The notes: generated from the sequence alone by a model not told the origin. A DNA stretch of 64,000 nucleotides from Datisca glomerata (GCA_003255025.1 QANY01007891.1:1394558-1458557); one strand, 5' to 3'. Shown: positions 47,041 to 59,970, numbered from the stretch's first letter. Made by a program: numbers and translations.

Positions 47041-47580
47041 TACAACAAAAAAAAACCCTATGATAGCGGCCAAAAAACGCCATCATAGGGTTTTCATAGC
47101 ACTTTTCGTAGCTATGGCTTGCACGTTATTAAAACCCGACCATACGATAGCGTTTAAAAAACGCTATCATAACTACTTTTAATAGCGTTTAAAAAACGCT
47201 ATTGTAATATTTCAATAATATTTTTTAAAGCTATAGATAGCGTCCCATTGCGCTTGGTGACTTTCTATAGCATTTATAAACGCCATCGAAAAGTTACGAT
47301 AGCGTTTTTTAAACGATATTAGAAGTAGTTATGATAGCGTTTTTTAAATGCTATCGTAGGGTCAGAGTTTTAATAGCGTTGGCAAACATAGCATTATGAA
47401 AACCCTATGATAGCGTTTTATAAACGCTATTATAAGCGTAGCAACAATGTGAGACTTTCTATAGCGTTTAAAAAAAATGCTATTGTAACTTTTCTATAGC
47501 GTTTTTAAACGCTATAGAAAGGTTACCAAGCGCAATGAGACGCGTTCTATAGCTTTTAAGAAATGCTATTGTATGTATAA
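47041..47580 (-). repeat. Subterminal repeat array of CACTA 2
   Basis: Many inverted and direct copies of GATAGCGTTTAAAAAACGCTATC and shorter GCGTTTTTTAAACG words within about 540 bases. Adjacent copies could form hairpins. This is the kind of array bound by transposase in En/Spm-like elements. The array is cut from the rest of the element by solo LTR E2 at 47596. Confidence 0.82.
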
Positions 47581-47595
47581 TCATATCATAACTGC

Positions 47596-50012
47596 TGTAA
47601 CACCCCGATCTCCGAGGGTTAAACATGCTTGAAAGTTCACAATTCAAAAATGCCCATTTCAATTTAAAACCCTAATTTTGCCTTAATTTTAACGTTAAAT
47701 AGCGGAAGCATAAAATTATTTAAGAGAATATTAACTCATTAAAACTGAAATAAATGATTCATTAAACTGTAATAAAGTGAAGCACGAAAATTCATAAGAC
47801 GTGAAAGTTAAACATGAATATTCATAAATTTTTGAAATAACTAAAATCAAACTGAAGTCGTAACGTTATAATTTAACTTAAAAATCATAATCATGCTTGC
47901 TATGTCAGTCCCTCACTCCTGCTGTTCACCATCACCTGCAATACAATCATCTATGAGGGTGAGTATTAAAAATACTCAGTAAATTCGCATACTAATAAGT
48001 TTCACATGACATAAATGTAAACATATAACTCATGCAAATTTAATTTCACATGTTCACTGGTCACATAAAACACTTGCAATAACACACTGATTTCATGGTT
48101 AATATATAACTTGTACTTATACATGTTGATACTTGTACTTGTTTGATCATAATTCGACTAGATATATCTCTCGATTAACAACCTAACCAGAACTAATTCA
48201 CAACTTGAACTTGACCTTGTAACATGAACGTGAACATGACAGATTGGGTGTCTTGAAACTTGATGTCACGTAAAGTTATGTGAACCTTAAGGACGCAACA
48301 TGAACATGGTGATACCCAACCGTATAACTTGATAACATGACGTGAACAATCTGGTTACTTGATAAACAAGGGATATGACTATGTCTATTTCTTGTTTACT
48401 TATCACTTTGCTTGAATTAATATTCATAATTCACATTATCACATATACATGAGTAAACATATAACTTGTTCATGAACATAAATTATATGACTATTACATG
48501 TATAACTCAAAATATAATCATATATAACATTGTAAATAGTTTCATCGTGATATGAAAAATAAATAAAACACTTGATCATAAGATTGAACATAAAGAAATA
48601 ATAAAACAATTTCACATTATATATTCTACACTTATAACATATGAACCGAATTACTATGTAAGTCCACTTACCTAGATTCGTTACGAATTAAATTCAGTAA
48701 CTAATGACCTAAAATTCAAGGATCCCAGATAAAAATAAATTCATATAATATCTATAATTATTTAATTAACTAGAGGGCAAGCGAAGTTGGGAACATGTAG
48801 AAACTACATCGGTGTAAATTATCAAGTGGTTCAAAACGCTTCAACAAGGTTCGGGTGGTCTGAACTGGTTCTGTTCTTCTATTTTGGGCCAGTTCGGTCT
48901 GGTCGGGTTGAACCAGTTTGATCTTGTCTGACCAAGCTAGTTCGGTCTGGTCTGGTCTAACTGAACTGGTTCGACCCGGTCTAATAGAATTAGTCTGGTT
49001 CAGGTGAACCGGTTCAAAAGAAGGGGATGAACAGAAAAAGGAGACGAAGAAGAGGGAGAGAGAGATGCAAGAGAGAGAGGAGAAGAAGAAGGAGAGAGAG
49101 AGACTGAGAGGGAGACAGAGAGAAAGACCGAGACAATAGAAACATAGGGAGACGAAGGAGAGAGAGACCGAGACAACAGAACCAGAAGGGGAAGAGGGAG
49201 AAGAAGGAGAGAGAGAGAGACCGAGACAAAACAGAAACATAGGGGGAAGAGGGAGATGAAGGGGGAGAGAGAGAGAGAGAGAGATGGATTGAAGCTTACC
49301 AAAATGGAGTTGCAGGTGGTGCGATGACGATGCCGGAAACAGAGATGAACAAAATGCCTATCGCTGAAAATTTGAGAAAAATCCAGAATTGTATATTATA
49401 TAAATATTGAATAAAATATTAAGGTTGAACGCATGAGAAACAAGAAATGAATGAAGAATTAGTTTACCTTAAATTGATGGCGGAACAAATGGAAAATGAG
49501 ACAAAGAAGAAGAACGAGAAGAAGGTGGAACAAATAGCTTGCTGGAAAAATTAGAGGAGAAAGAAAAATAAACTCAGATTGATTCTTCAATGAATTGATC
49601 AAAATCTAATTTGATTAGAGAAAAGAAAGAGAAAATAAAAGAGAAGAAACATGTAATCATTTACCTTGATTAATGGAGGATAATTGCTGAAGAAGAAACT
49701 AGATGAAGTAGCAAGCAAAAAGGATTTTCGTTGGGTGAAGAAAACTGCAAAAGAATTATGGATGTGCAGTAATATAAAAAGAGGATGGCTCGTGAATATA
49801 AAAGAAAATGGGAGAAAGGGGAGAGAGAATTGTAGGTGGTTACAAAGATTAGCTTGAGATAAACAAAAGAGAGATTTGGGGGAAAATGGTTGAGAGAGAA
49901 CACTTGATGTCAGGGGAAACAAATGGTGTGACTTAGGGTGTATGTGCATATATGGTGTGAGTGGAGGTTCTAAATTACAAAAATACCCTTTATTAAATAC
50001 TTGGATATTACA
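47596..50012 (+). mobile_element. Solo LTR E2 (2.4 kb) inside CACTA 2
   Basis: 2417 bases beginning TGTAACACCCCGATCTCC and ending TTGGATATTACA. The flanks are ACTGC (47591-47595) and ATTGC (50013-50017), a 5-base TSD with one C-to-T change. It is homologous to E1 (9794-12168) in reverse orientation, sharing the start, the AACCGGTT-like cluster (about 48840-49020), GA/CT-rich tracts (about 49040-49285) and the end. No internal retrotransposon genes are present. Open frames here are translations of CT/GA tracts. Confidence 0.82.
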
Positions 50013-53000
50013 ATTGCATTTGCCTAGTGTGATTCTTTAGGCTATTGTATTCTTTTATAGGATTTTAAATGCTGTAAATTAATTTACAGCTAATGTATCA
50101 AACAAATGATATAAAAATCATCCATTAAATCACTAATTTAAAATATTTAATTAAAAAATTACTAATAAAGATCCATATCAAATATAATATCAAATGTAAA
50201 AAAAAACCTACAAAACTGCATCCCAAGGTGTTCATATCACATATTACAAATGTTTTGGGTTGTACCAAATATCACAAATACAAGCCGAAGTTTCATCAAA
50301 GAACTTCCACGTCTTCTTATTGGAACCATATTCCCCATCGCTATGTGGAACCACGTACCACCTAAATTACTATGTGTTTATTGTGTTTTCGGTGGACCTA
50401 TATTAAAAAAAGAATTGTTATAGTTCAATATCCACTTATAAACATATACATTATCTTTATAGAAAGCTTTCTAATATTCAGACATGTTGATCTATAAGAT
50501 TGTAATCTAAATTGCAATACCATATTTCTTGAAATACATTTTTCCATGCATCTATGTTATATCCTTGAAAATGTATATGTAATAGCAAGTTAGAAAAACT
50601 ACATAAGTAAATCCAACACAAATGCAAGAACAAAAATACAAATCCAACATTTCAATCCATATTTCTAACACCTACAACATTTCAATCCACATTTCTGGCA
50701 CCCCTAACATTCAATACACTACCCTAATTAAAATTACATATCTAGAATTTTCCATCTATTTTTTCATGTTTCCTTCCTTATGAGCCCACTGTCTCTATCC
50801 AAGAAAGAAACACAACTTAGAAGGCAGCAACTTTGGATCCTTCTACAGCATGACCAATATGCCATTGAGTTTCTTATTTAAAAAATAAGAAGAATTAAAA
50901 CAGAAGCATGACAAACAATAAGAAGAATTAACATAATATTCAAAATCCAAACTCACTAACATAAACAAATCCATCAACCTAATTTTGATCATGTCCAGCA
51001 AAATATCAACCTCCAGTAGTTGGAAAAGAAGTACTTACAATGGGACAAAATTTCATGCTCCTGTCAAATGCTCTTTTGTAGTTCTATCAATTAAAACATC
51101 AACTATTAAGATATATATTTATGATTATATTTTACACTTATCTTAAATAAAATAACCAATCTTTTTAAAGTTGTTGCATGATTAATACAAAATTATTAAT
51201 CTCAAATCTCATACTCAACTTCAATCAACATGAGACTTATAATTTATGAACTTAACACCCTCAAATATATTAACAACCCAACACATAAATTTATCAATAA
51301 CCAAAAATAGTCACAGTTTGTTCAACCAAGGGCCTAACCATTGGACCAAACAAGTATGTGGTCAAGATATCGAAACCATAGGGTTCACAAATATCGTAGT
51401 CCTGAATAACAGGGACACATAATCAGAAAAGATAACCTCCATAATAAGAAAATATAAGATAGTGTTTTGTAAGTGCTTCATCTGTTTATGCCCTCTTGAA
51501 CCTAGGTGAGGAGTCATATAGATTATGAAATTAATGAGCTCAAGTCCTGCAATATATGAGAATTTGCATTTGAATATATGACAAAAAGTAATAATAATTA
51601 GAAAAGTCTGAATGCAACAATACACGATTTATAGAAAATGAAAATATTCTAAAAGGTGTGTTTTGTGAGCCTAACCATAGACTGTTTTAAGAGAAACTCA
51701 TTTATGCAGTGATATGTAGAATCACAAACATTTGTCAATGCCCAGGAGGCAGTTATTTTTGGCTGAAATTTAAAGGTATAAGCAGCTTACCTATTCAAGG
51801 AACAATACATATGGACTATTCAAATCATTTTCCAAATAATAGTCTTACTATAAATTCAAGTAGGCAGAATCTCAACGAGAACTTACCTAAGATGACACAA
51901 AGTAGTCATATTTTCCTTAGAGAGAGGAAAACATAGAGGAAATTATTATGGCAAAACAAGTAAGAAATGCCCTCTTTTTATCCAATGTTGAATTGATGAC
52001 CCGGGAAAGGGTATCGACGAGTAGGATCTGTTACGGGAAACACAATCCAAGATTTCCACAAAATCGTTCATTTATTAGGCACACAAATACATAGTCTGAT
52101 CAATATGGTATGCATAACCATTTCCTAAATGTAAACAGACATAGCTTCGAAACATATAGAAGTGGACAACTAATTACACCCACTTCATCTAAAAAGGTGA
52201 TTAAATGCCTAAAAGACATAGTTCATGAAGTCTTCAATAGTTTCATGCAAACTCTGCAAAATGAAGCATGTAAAAGCTTGTCAACAAAACAGTGGTGGTC
52301 TTTTTTCTGGTAATAATTGAAAACCAGCACATTTCATAATCAGGTAAAATAATGAGAAATCTTCAGATTATGTGAGAAAATAGGACAAGTTTCATAGAAA
52401 CACTGTAATTGCTGACATACATCGCCATCTTGGCTGAAAGAAGGATTACATGAAACTTTGTCCATAGCCTTATGAGATTCCACTAGAGTTCCCTGCACAC
52501 CATCAATTACCATAGTCCATTAACTCAAATAAATGACATTAACCGGTTCAGTAAATACATAACAATAAAGAAATTATGTAAAGCATCCAGTGATGGATTG
52601 GTTTTACTTTTCGGCCTCAGCTAGATTAACAGAACCCTTGATTTCTCCAATGGTTTGATTACTTTATTCAGAGGCCTCAATCTCCTCAATGAGAACCTCA
52701 AAAGCATATCTCATCTCCAGAGAAAAGGTGGCTCTGAAACAGCAGACAGACAATTTATTGCCAATACGTTGGTTTTCTAATAAAAAACCAAACTGGGTTT
52801 GTGATCAGAAGACAAAAGTTGTCAAAAAGAGCTGCCTATTTGTAATGGTTGTTTAAGCTCATCTCTGTCGGCTTGATATGAAAAAGTCAAAGCAAAAAAA
52901 TTGAATACCTTTGAAGACTGCAGGTTGACATGGCCAACTTATGAAACAAAAAAATCTACACATGAAAGTTATAAAAATCATTTTTGAGAATCCTATAATT

Positions 53001-53299
53001 GAACCCAGGAATTCCATTCACTCTATTGCTTTTTGCAACTTCAACAGCAGCGCACATGTTTGGAAGAAAACTACTGCTGCTATTGCCTCTTCGCTTCTTC
53101 TTTCCATAGAACCAGAAACTTGGCTTCGAATCTCCTCTGCTTGAAGATGTCAATTCTGTAAAGTTTAAGAAGTCAGCCATCCTAACCGAGGATTAGGACA
53201 ACAAAGTAGCATAACTCTAAAAGCATCATATTATATGGCAAGGGAAAATGGTTCAGTCCCGACCTTAAAAATCTTAAATTCAACAGGAAACTCCCTCAA
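50013..53299 (-). other. Interior of CACTA 2, possible exon fragments
   Basis: AT-rich sequence. Two stretches look exon-like on the minus strand. One is 52956-53180, an ATG-started frame with FTELTSSSRGDSKPSFWFYG and a basic KKKRRG patch. The other is about 52440-52500, flanked by CAG and GT-like sites, and encodes VESHKAMDKVSCNPSFSQDG. Neither is recognised. They could be captured host exons or parts of a degenerate element-encoded gene. Confidence 0.35.
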
Positions 53300-54030
53300 A
53301 TAACTTGTTAATACGTCATTGGAAAAATATCGCCTCTAGCCTTCTCCAAGAAGTGTTAATCGCCCATTTCTTCGTTCTTCGTCTATCGCTTTTGTTCTTC
53401 TATTCCTTTCTTCGTTTTTACTCTTCCTTTCTTCGCTCTTCCTCTTCCTTTCTTCGTTTCTTCTATTCATGGGCTCCTTTGATTTTGTTTTTCCTCTAGT
53501 TTTCTCTCTCTATTTCTTATAGAGGTGGTCTTTCCTTTGTTTTCTCTATTCTTTCCTTTATTTCTTCTTTCTTTTTCTTCACTCTCTGTCTTTGTTTTTT
53601 ATTTTTCCTTTGTTCTCTCCTCTGTTTTCTCTCTCCTCTGTTCTAATTTCAATATTTTTGGTTTCTTAAATCTTTCTTGATTCCTTCTCCTTGTTCGGCA
53701 TCATGGAGGACCTTTGCAATGGTTTTGGAAATTTGTTGGACCTTGAAGACCTGTTACTAGAAGAATCACATAATAATGAGATGTGGCTTAGAGAGAGATA
53801 GAAAGAGAAAGAGAGAGACTGAGAGAGAGAGAGCTTCGACCAGAGATGCCGAATAATGTGAAGCTTAGAGAGAGATACCTAAGAGTTTCAAACAGTGTAC
53901 TTAAATTTCAATAGGCGCGGGTTTTAATTTGGGGAAAAATTGCCCCGCGCCCATGAAAAATCCCATCTTTATAACGCTTTGTAAAAAACGCTGTAGTTGA
54001 GTGCTTTAAGAGCACTGAATTGTTGTTGTG
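53300..54030 (-). repeat. Terminal CT/GA-rich leader and 5' end of CACTA 2
   Basis: Pyrimidine-rich block (53330-53650), a GA-rich block (53790-53835) with AGAGAGATACC words, then a GC-rich segment with CCCGCGCC and a CGCTTTGTAAAAAACGC pair before the TIR. The reverse complement resembles 36239-36720 in CACTA 1. Confidence 0.6.
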
Positions 54031-55896
54031 AAAGGGAAGTAAAAGGTGAGGATTCTTTATTCTTTTGTTTGGTTCGATAGGGAAAGTAAAACAGTGAGAA
54101 GAAAATTCCAAGGGATGTTCTTATAGAGAGAAAAACTTTTCCTCGTAAAATTACGAGGAAAAAAGCTTGAGAATCGAGAAAAGGAAATAACGGACTTCAC
54201 ATATCTATTTTGACGTTAATATAGATTAAACAAAGAGAAAATCACGAAAAGAACTAACTTTTCAGCGTGAATTGTAAAAATGGTTTGAATTTTTTTTTTT
54301 GTAAAAATAGCCGAAAATAGTCAAAGTAAACAATTTGTTTATGAAAATTAGACAAGTGTCAAATAACTATTAACACACCTGTGTAATATGGTAGATAAGT
54401 TATTTACTCTGATTATTTTAAAAAAAAAGACATTTTTACAATTCACAATTATTTTTCAACCATTTTCATGGTTCTCCCTAAAAACAATAATTGTCACCTA
54501 AGACCTGGATATGGATAAATTATATGGACGGTGGCCACCTGTTTTAAATAAAAGACATGTATATTTATTTTTCCGTTCTGAATAAATTTAAATTGTTTAG
54601 ATCTATTCAACGAATTAGAGTTGAAGAAAGTGAATTCTACGTTCGTAATGTGGTTCGTAATGTGGTCGTCGGACTCAATAAATTCTTCCCAATACGCGAT
54701 TAGAAGATTAAAGTCAATCAGAGATATCATTGACATTATTGTACATTTCACCTATAGTAAATTTGGCAACAGCGTTTTTTAATCATTATTAGGTTTCTCT
54801 ATCAGACATTTCCTGTCGAAATTTGTTGCTTAAATGAAAACTTATGTTTGCGTGTAAGTAAAACAGCCATCACCAACTGTCTTTCCTACAAAATGAAGTT
54901 TTGAGAAATTTTGTGGTAACCTTCAAGTTATTGGTATTTTGCAAAAGCTGGACCTTGGATAAGTACTTGTATGATAATTTGAAGGTTTAATTAGTAATTT
55001 TTATTATTATTTTAGTCCATGAATTATTATTATCTACTTTTCATATTAGTCTCTTATCTTATCTTTTTTTTTTCTATTATGGTCTTTGAACTAACAATTT
55101 TTTTCCTTTAATCCTTACCCGTTACCAAAGAAAGGTTAAAATCTAGCATCACAATTAAAAGTGGTCACTTATCTTGCTGTGAAAATGGTTGGATTTAGAA
55201 AGACAGTTTACCTAATGGTTTTCTTGTTGCTTAAATTGTCATTACTTTTACCAATTACAATATTTCCTGCTATGAGTATCATAAAAGAATTGAGTAATTA
55301 TTAAAATGGAAGATTAATGGATAGATGGATGAAGGATACATTGTTTGTGATACGTTATTTGTGAAGGTAAAAAAATTATTTTGATAGCATTTTTTAACAA
55401 TCTTTGATGGCATTGATAATGAAATTATTATATAACTTTTTCTAAATATGAAAAATTCACTAGAGTTAATAATATTTGTATTACTATTATTATGTATCTA
55501 TCACAAAAAATAAAAAGTGGAATCCGTCACTGTTCAAGAAATGTAGTAGAAATCCCACGTCAATTCATTCTAAAAAAATAGACAAAAATATGCAAAAATA
55601 GTCAATGCATGACTATTGACTAATGCATAATCTAAGATGTAAAAATATTAGTGAATGTATGCTTGACAAGGAAAAAATTATATTAATTTTTAATAAATTA
55701 TAAATATCATCAATTAAGTATTTAAAATTTCATCAATTAATTCGTGATTCTAAATTGAAAACTCGATAGTCTACGCTCGCTCGTGAATATTTGTCTGTTT
55801 GTGATTAAAAGTCGAAGATTTTCTTATCCCTTCTATACCAATTTACAGAGGCCTCTGGGTTGACTGTAACTTTTAGGTTCAAACTTCAGAGCAGAG
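54031..55896. other. Intergenic between CACTA 2 and the alcohol oxidase gene
   Basis: About 1.9 kb, strongly AT-rich, with no gene or repeat family recognised. The left part may hold displaced 3' flanking sequence of the phytochelatin synthase gene. The right few hundred bases should hold the alcohol oxidase promoter and short 5' UTR. Confidence 0.55.
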
Positions 55897-56575
55897 ATGG
55901 AAGGAGGCGATGAGAGCTGCCACCCTTTGCTGAGATGTCAGGGAAAGAGGAAAACGAAATACAAACATGGGTTTTCATCCGATCAGATCCAATATTTAGC
56001 TTCTATTTGTGAGACTCTCATCCCTCCTCTCCCTCACTCCCACTACCAGACTAACAGTGAAACCCCAACTGAACTTCACCATTCCCTTCACTCCTTCTTC
56101 TCTGCTTCTGGGTCTCAGCCTCCTCTCCCAGATGAGGTCAATTTCTTTTTCATTCTCATTCTTTTCCCAAATTTTCTGTTCCACTTTTTTGTGTGGATGA
56201 AATTATTGTTGAAGTGGGTTTTGGATTTTCAGTCTCTCCTGTTTTTACTGTTTTTTTTAATGTAGGTTGCAGAATTATTAGTGAAGAGGGGACAACCAAA
56301 AGCGGTGTTGCTGGTGAGCTTAGTACTAAAGATACTTGCGTTCAGATTGGGGACACTGTTGATTTGTGGGTTTCTTTGCTTGGATTGGAATTGGCCATAT
56401 ATTCACAAATTCTCTGAAATTTCATTGGAGAAGAGAGAGCAGATTCTTATCAACTGGTCAAGGGCTAAACATAGACATCTTATTCTTCTAAGAATGGTGT
56501 TTTTCATGATTAAAATCTTCTGCTTCTTCACCTTTTTCTCTTTGGTAAATGCTTCTCCTCCCTCTCCCTCTCCCT

Positions 56576-56657
<82 letters not shown>

Positions 56658-58606
56658 ATTATTTTGTTCGATCTCCTTTTCTTTCTTTTTAATTCATTAA
56701 TTATCAGTTCTTCCAATATGGGTTTCCTAAACTTAATCAATTACTTATGCTTTTTAATAGTAAGATCTGGAAACTTCATTCAGATGATGATGATTTTGTG
56801 ACAGAATCATAAAGTTTAAACAGGAAAATCATGTACTATTCTTTGTCCTTTCAGACGGACGAAAATGGCAAAAACCTATCATGGGAGGCAATAGGATATC
56901 AATCAGACAACAAAAAAAAGTTGAGCAAATCCCAAAAGGGGAGGAAGCCTCTTCAAAAGGGAATAATTGAAACAACGAATGAAGATGACTCCACTCTTAT
57001 CCACTCTCTCACCCTAAAAGGCCTTGAAGTCAATGAACATCCAAGCGACGGCACCTGTTATGTCAAGTGCGACGTTGTTATAATCGGCTCTGGTTGTGGG
57101 GGCGGAGTTGCAGCTGCAGTCCTTGCAAAATCAGGCCAGAAAGTACTAATTCTTGAGAAAGGAAACTACTTTGAACCAGAAGATTATTCTTCCTTAGAAG
57201 GCCCTTCTTTAAATGAAATGTACGAATCAGGCGGAATTTTATCGACCCTCGATGGGAAAGTCATGATCTTGGCCGGTTCAACTGTCGGAGGAGGCTCTAC
57301 TGTAAATTGGTCTGCGTCAATCAAAACACCAAAAACTGTTCTTCAAGAATGGTCTGTTAATCACAAGATTCCACTGTTTACGAGCTCTGATTACCAACTT
57401 GCCATGGATGTAGTGTGTGAGAGAATTGGTGTTACAGAGAAATGTTCAGAAGAAAGTTTTCAGAACCAAATACTAAGAAGAGGGTGTGAGAATCTCAGGT
57501 TGAAAGTCGAATCTGTTCCGAGGAACTCATCGGCTGATCACTACTGCGGCTCGTGCTGTTACGGTTGTAGAGTTGGCGACAAGCAAGGCGTTAACTCTAC
57601 ATGGCTCGTCGATGCCGTCGATTCCAATGCAGTAATCCTAACGGGGTGCAAAGCTGATAAACTCATACTGAAGGACACAGAAACGGGAAAGAGATGCATA
57701 GGAGTGATGGCTTCATCTCTGAGTAAGAATATCACTAAGAAGATAAGAATCGAGGCGAAAATAACGATATCAGCGGCCGGTTCTCTATTGACACCCCCTC
57801 TGTTGATCTCGAGCGGATTGAAAAACCCTAATATTGGTCGAAACCTCCATCTGCATCCGGTTCTATTGGCTTGGGGATACTTTCCCGAACATATGTCAGA
57901 GTTCAGAGGGAAAAATTACGAGGGAGGAATCATTACTTCACTCCATAAAGTGGTGTCAGGAAATTCAGAAACCCGGGCAGTAATCGAAACCCCCGCACTA
58001 GGACCTGCATCATTCGCTGCGCTGTTCCCTTGGGTATCTGGGGCTGACATGAAAGACAAGATGGTAAAATACTCTAGAACCGCTCATCTTTTCGCGATGG
58101 TCAGAGATAAGGGTTCCGGAGAGGTCAAGACCGAGGATATGATCAAGTACAGATTCGATCAATGTGATCGAGAGAATCTCAAAGTCGGGTTGAGGCAGGC
58201 GTTGAGAATCTTGATTGCAGCGGGAGCTACCGAAGTAGGGACGTACAGGAGTGATGGACAGAGGATTAGATGTGAAGGAGGGACAAAGGAGGAGGATTTG
58301 GAGGAGTTTTTGGACACAGTGGAAGCAGTAGGAGGAGTAGGATCAAGAAGAGGGGAGAAATGGACAGTGTATTGTTCAGCACATCAGATGAGTAGCTGTA
58401 GAATGGGAGCAAATGAGGAAGAAGGTGGAGTTGATGAGAATGGTGAAAGTTGGGAAGCAAAAGGGTTGTTTGTGTGTGATGGAAGCGTATTGCCTAATGC
58501 AATTGGAGTGAATCCCATGATTACCATTCAATCTACAGCTTATTGTATATCAACGAAGATAGCTGAGTCCTTAGACAAGGGAAAGATTATGGTAGATGAT
58601 CTATGA
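55897..58606 (+). CDS. FAO: Long-chain fatty alcohol oxidase (3 exons)
   Basis: Membrane-bound flavin oxidase that converts long-chain fatty alcohols to aldehydes with H2O2 formation (GMC oxidoreductase family). Exons by eye: 55897-56136, 56266-56544, 56855-58606, all in frame with GT-AG introns, giving 756 residues, the usual length for plant FAOs. The N-terminal region (1-170) has hydrophobic segments near 92-118 and 154-173 (probable membrane anchors). The FAD-binding loop is [15 protein letters not shown] (GSGCGGG at 251-257), and [16 protein letters not shown] follows. The C-terminal GMC domain has [11 protein letters not shown] (His683) and [10 protein letters not shown] (Asn726), the predicted catalytic pair. 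No lesion is visible. Which Arabidopsis FAO it corresponds to cannot be decided here. A long CT microsatellite lies in intron 2. Confidence 0.94.
56556..56657. repeat. (CT)n / (CCCTCT)n microsatellite in FAO intron 2
   Basis: About 100 bases of CT dinucleotides, preceded by CCTCTC hexamer-like units and interrupted once (TTTCTC). It starts about 12 bases after the exon 2 donor site, so length changes could affect splicing distance but not coding sequence. Confidence 0.9.
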
Positions 58607-59944
58607 TCAGTTGCTTCTGAACAGCAATGGCTCAAATCAGAAAAAAAGAAGCTATTTTCTCGTGTTCGACAGATTTAGACTGTTCATTTCATATGGAGGG
58701 CTCAAATCTGTCAAATAAAATCTTCCATGAAATTCTATATACCTTGTATTATGGAGATGATGAAATTTGCTAAGGAAAAAAAAAACTTATAACATTAATG
58801 ACAAATGTCGTTAGTGAATTTTAAAAATCTCTTTATTTGATATGATAAGTTATAAAATTTTTAGATACACAGAATCTAAATATACCTTCAGATGAAGGTA
58901 TCTTGATACCCCCAAATTTGAGAGGTGTCTCCATATCTAACGTCATCCAGTAATTCTTTTTTATGATTTTTTATAAAATAATCTTCATCACTCCCTCACA
59001 TTATCTTTTATATACATGCTAAACAATGAATAATTGAATAATTAAAATATATTTTTTAATGAGATCAATTAAAATTTGTTTACTAATTACCTAATATGAC
59101 TATAAATTTTATTTTTGAAATATCAATATTAATGTGTATGGTAAATTATGTGTTTATGGTCTCTTGGATAGATGAAAATATTTTTAATTCTAGCATTATA
59201 TATTGGTTCAACGGTAATGGTAAATTATAAATTCTTATGTCATTCATTTACGCATTCTATTAAAATAAATAAAATAATTTAACATTCTCACAGTTTAATT
59301 TATTTTTTATTATTTATATTTTCTTAGTTACCATTTTTTCTTATTGTTTTATTTGTAACATATTTATTAATTATTTCACCTCAATATTTTTAGGTAAATT
59401 TAGAATGTAACCATTATGATAAAGTAACAATGTATCCATTAAAAATTAGTAAGCATGTAAGTAAAAATGAATAAAAAGAAAAAAAATTAAAAAAATTACT
59501 TTACCAAAGAAATAAATAGACAATTATATTTTACCTTATTATAAATTTAATAATAAATAATGAAAATAAATTAATTAATTAACGAGTTATACATAAGCAT
59601 AATTCAGCTAAATGGTAAAATTAGAAATTTATAATTATATTTATAATACTCATTCCACATTCTATCAAAACAAAAAAAATAATTTTATATTCTCATCACT
59701 AAATCATAACATTTTCAAATATAACAAATGAAATAATTTTAATTTTTTAGATATATATTTTTTCATAAACATATTTTAATAATCTTATTTTAAAAATTAT
59801 TTACGTTTAGTTTTATACCAAACCAGGCATGAAGCTTTTGTTTAAAAGAAGAATATGAATGCCTTGCAGAGTTGGCAATGTCCTCCAAACAAAAGGAAAC
59901 AGTCACTCTCCACGGCAGTTAATCCGCTCCAATCTCTTTACCTA
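58607..59944. other. Intergenic: FAO 3' UTR, then AT-rich spacer
   Basis: A canonical AATAAA at 58714-58719, about 110 bases after the FAO stop, is a likely poly(A) signal. The rest is extremely AT-rich with no gene, repeat family or RNA gene recognised. The right end should hold the SCAR promoter. Confidence 0.6.
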
Positions 59945-59970
59945 CTCTCTCTCTCTCTCTCTCTCTCTCT
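59945..59970. repeat. (CT)n tract in SCAR 5' UTR
   Basis: A 26-base CT run about 145 bases upstream of the SCAR start codon, in the likely 5' leader or core promoter. Confidence 0.85.

Larger units (their letters stand above)
47038..54030 (-). mobile_element. CACTA-type transposon 2, inverted relative to CACTA 1
   Basis: The left end AACTACAACAAAA (47038) and right end, whose reverse complement is CACAACAACAATTCAGTG (ending 54030), match the two ends of CACTA 1. The left subterminal repeats (47041-47580) correspond to the right end of CACTA 1, and the GC-rich/CT-rich leader at 53300-54030 corresponds to its left end. It is therefore a related element in opposite orientation. No clean 3-base TSD could be read (AGG versus AAA). 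About 2.4 kb of it is the nested solo LTR E2. No transposase was recognised. Confidence 0.68.

Noticed and set aside
41030..47580. CRISPR-like array of short repeats
   Set aside because: Repeat units are degenerate, palindromic, unevenly spaced and at transposon ends in a plant genome; they are CACTA subterminal repeats.
48770..49302. Ser/Leu-rich hydrophobic proteins
   Set aside because: CT-tract translations within solo LTR E2.
55996..56740. Small open frames around FAO exons 1 and 2
   Set aside because: Shadows of the FAO exons or of the intronic CT microsatellite.
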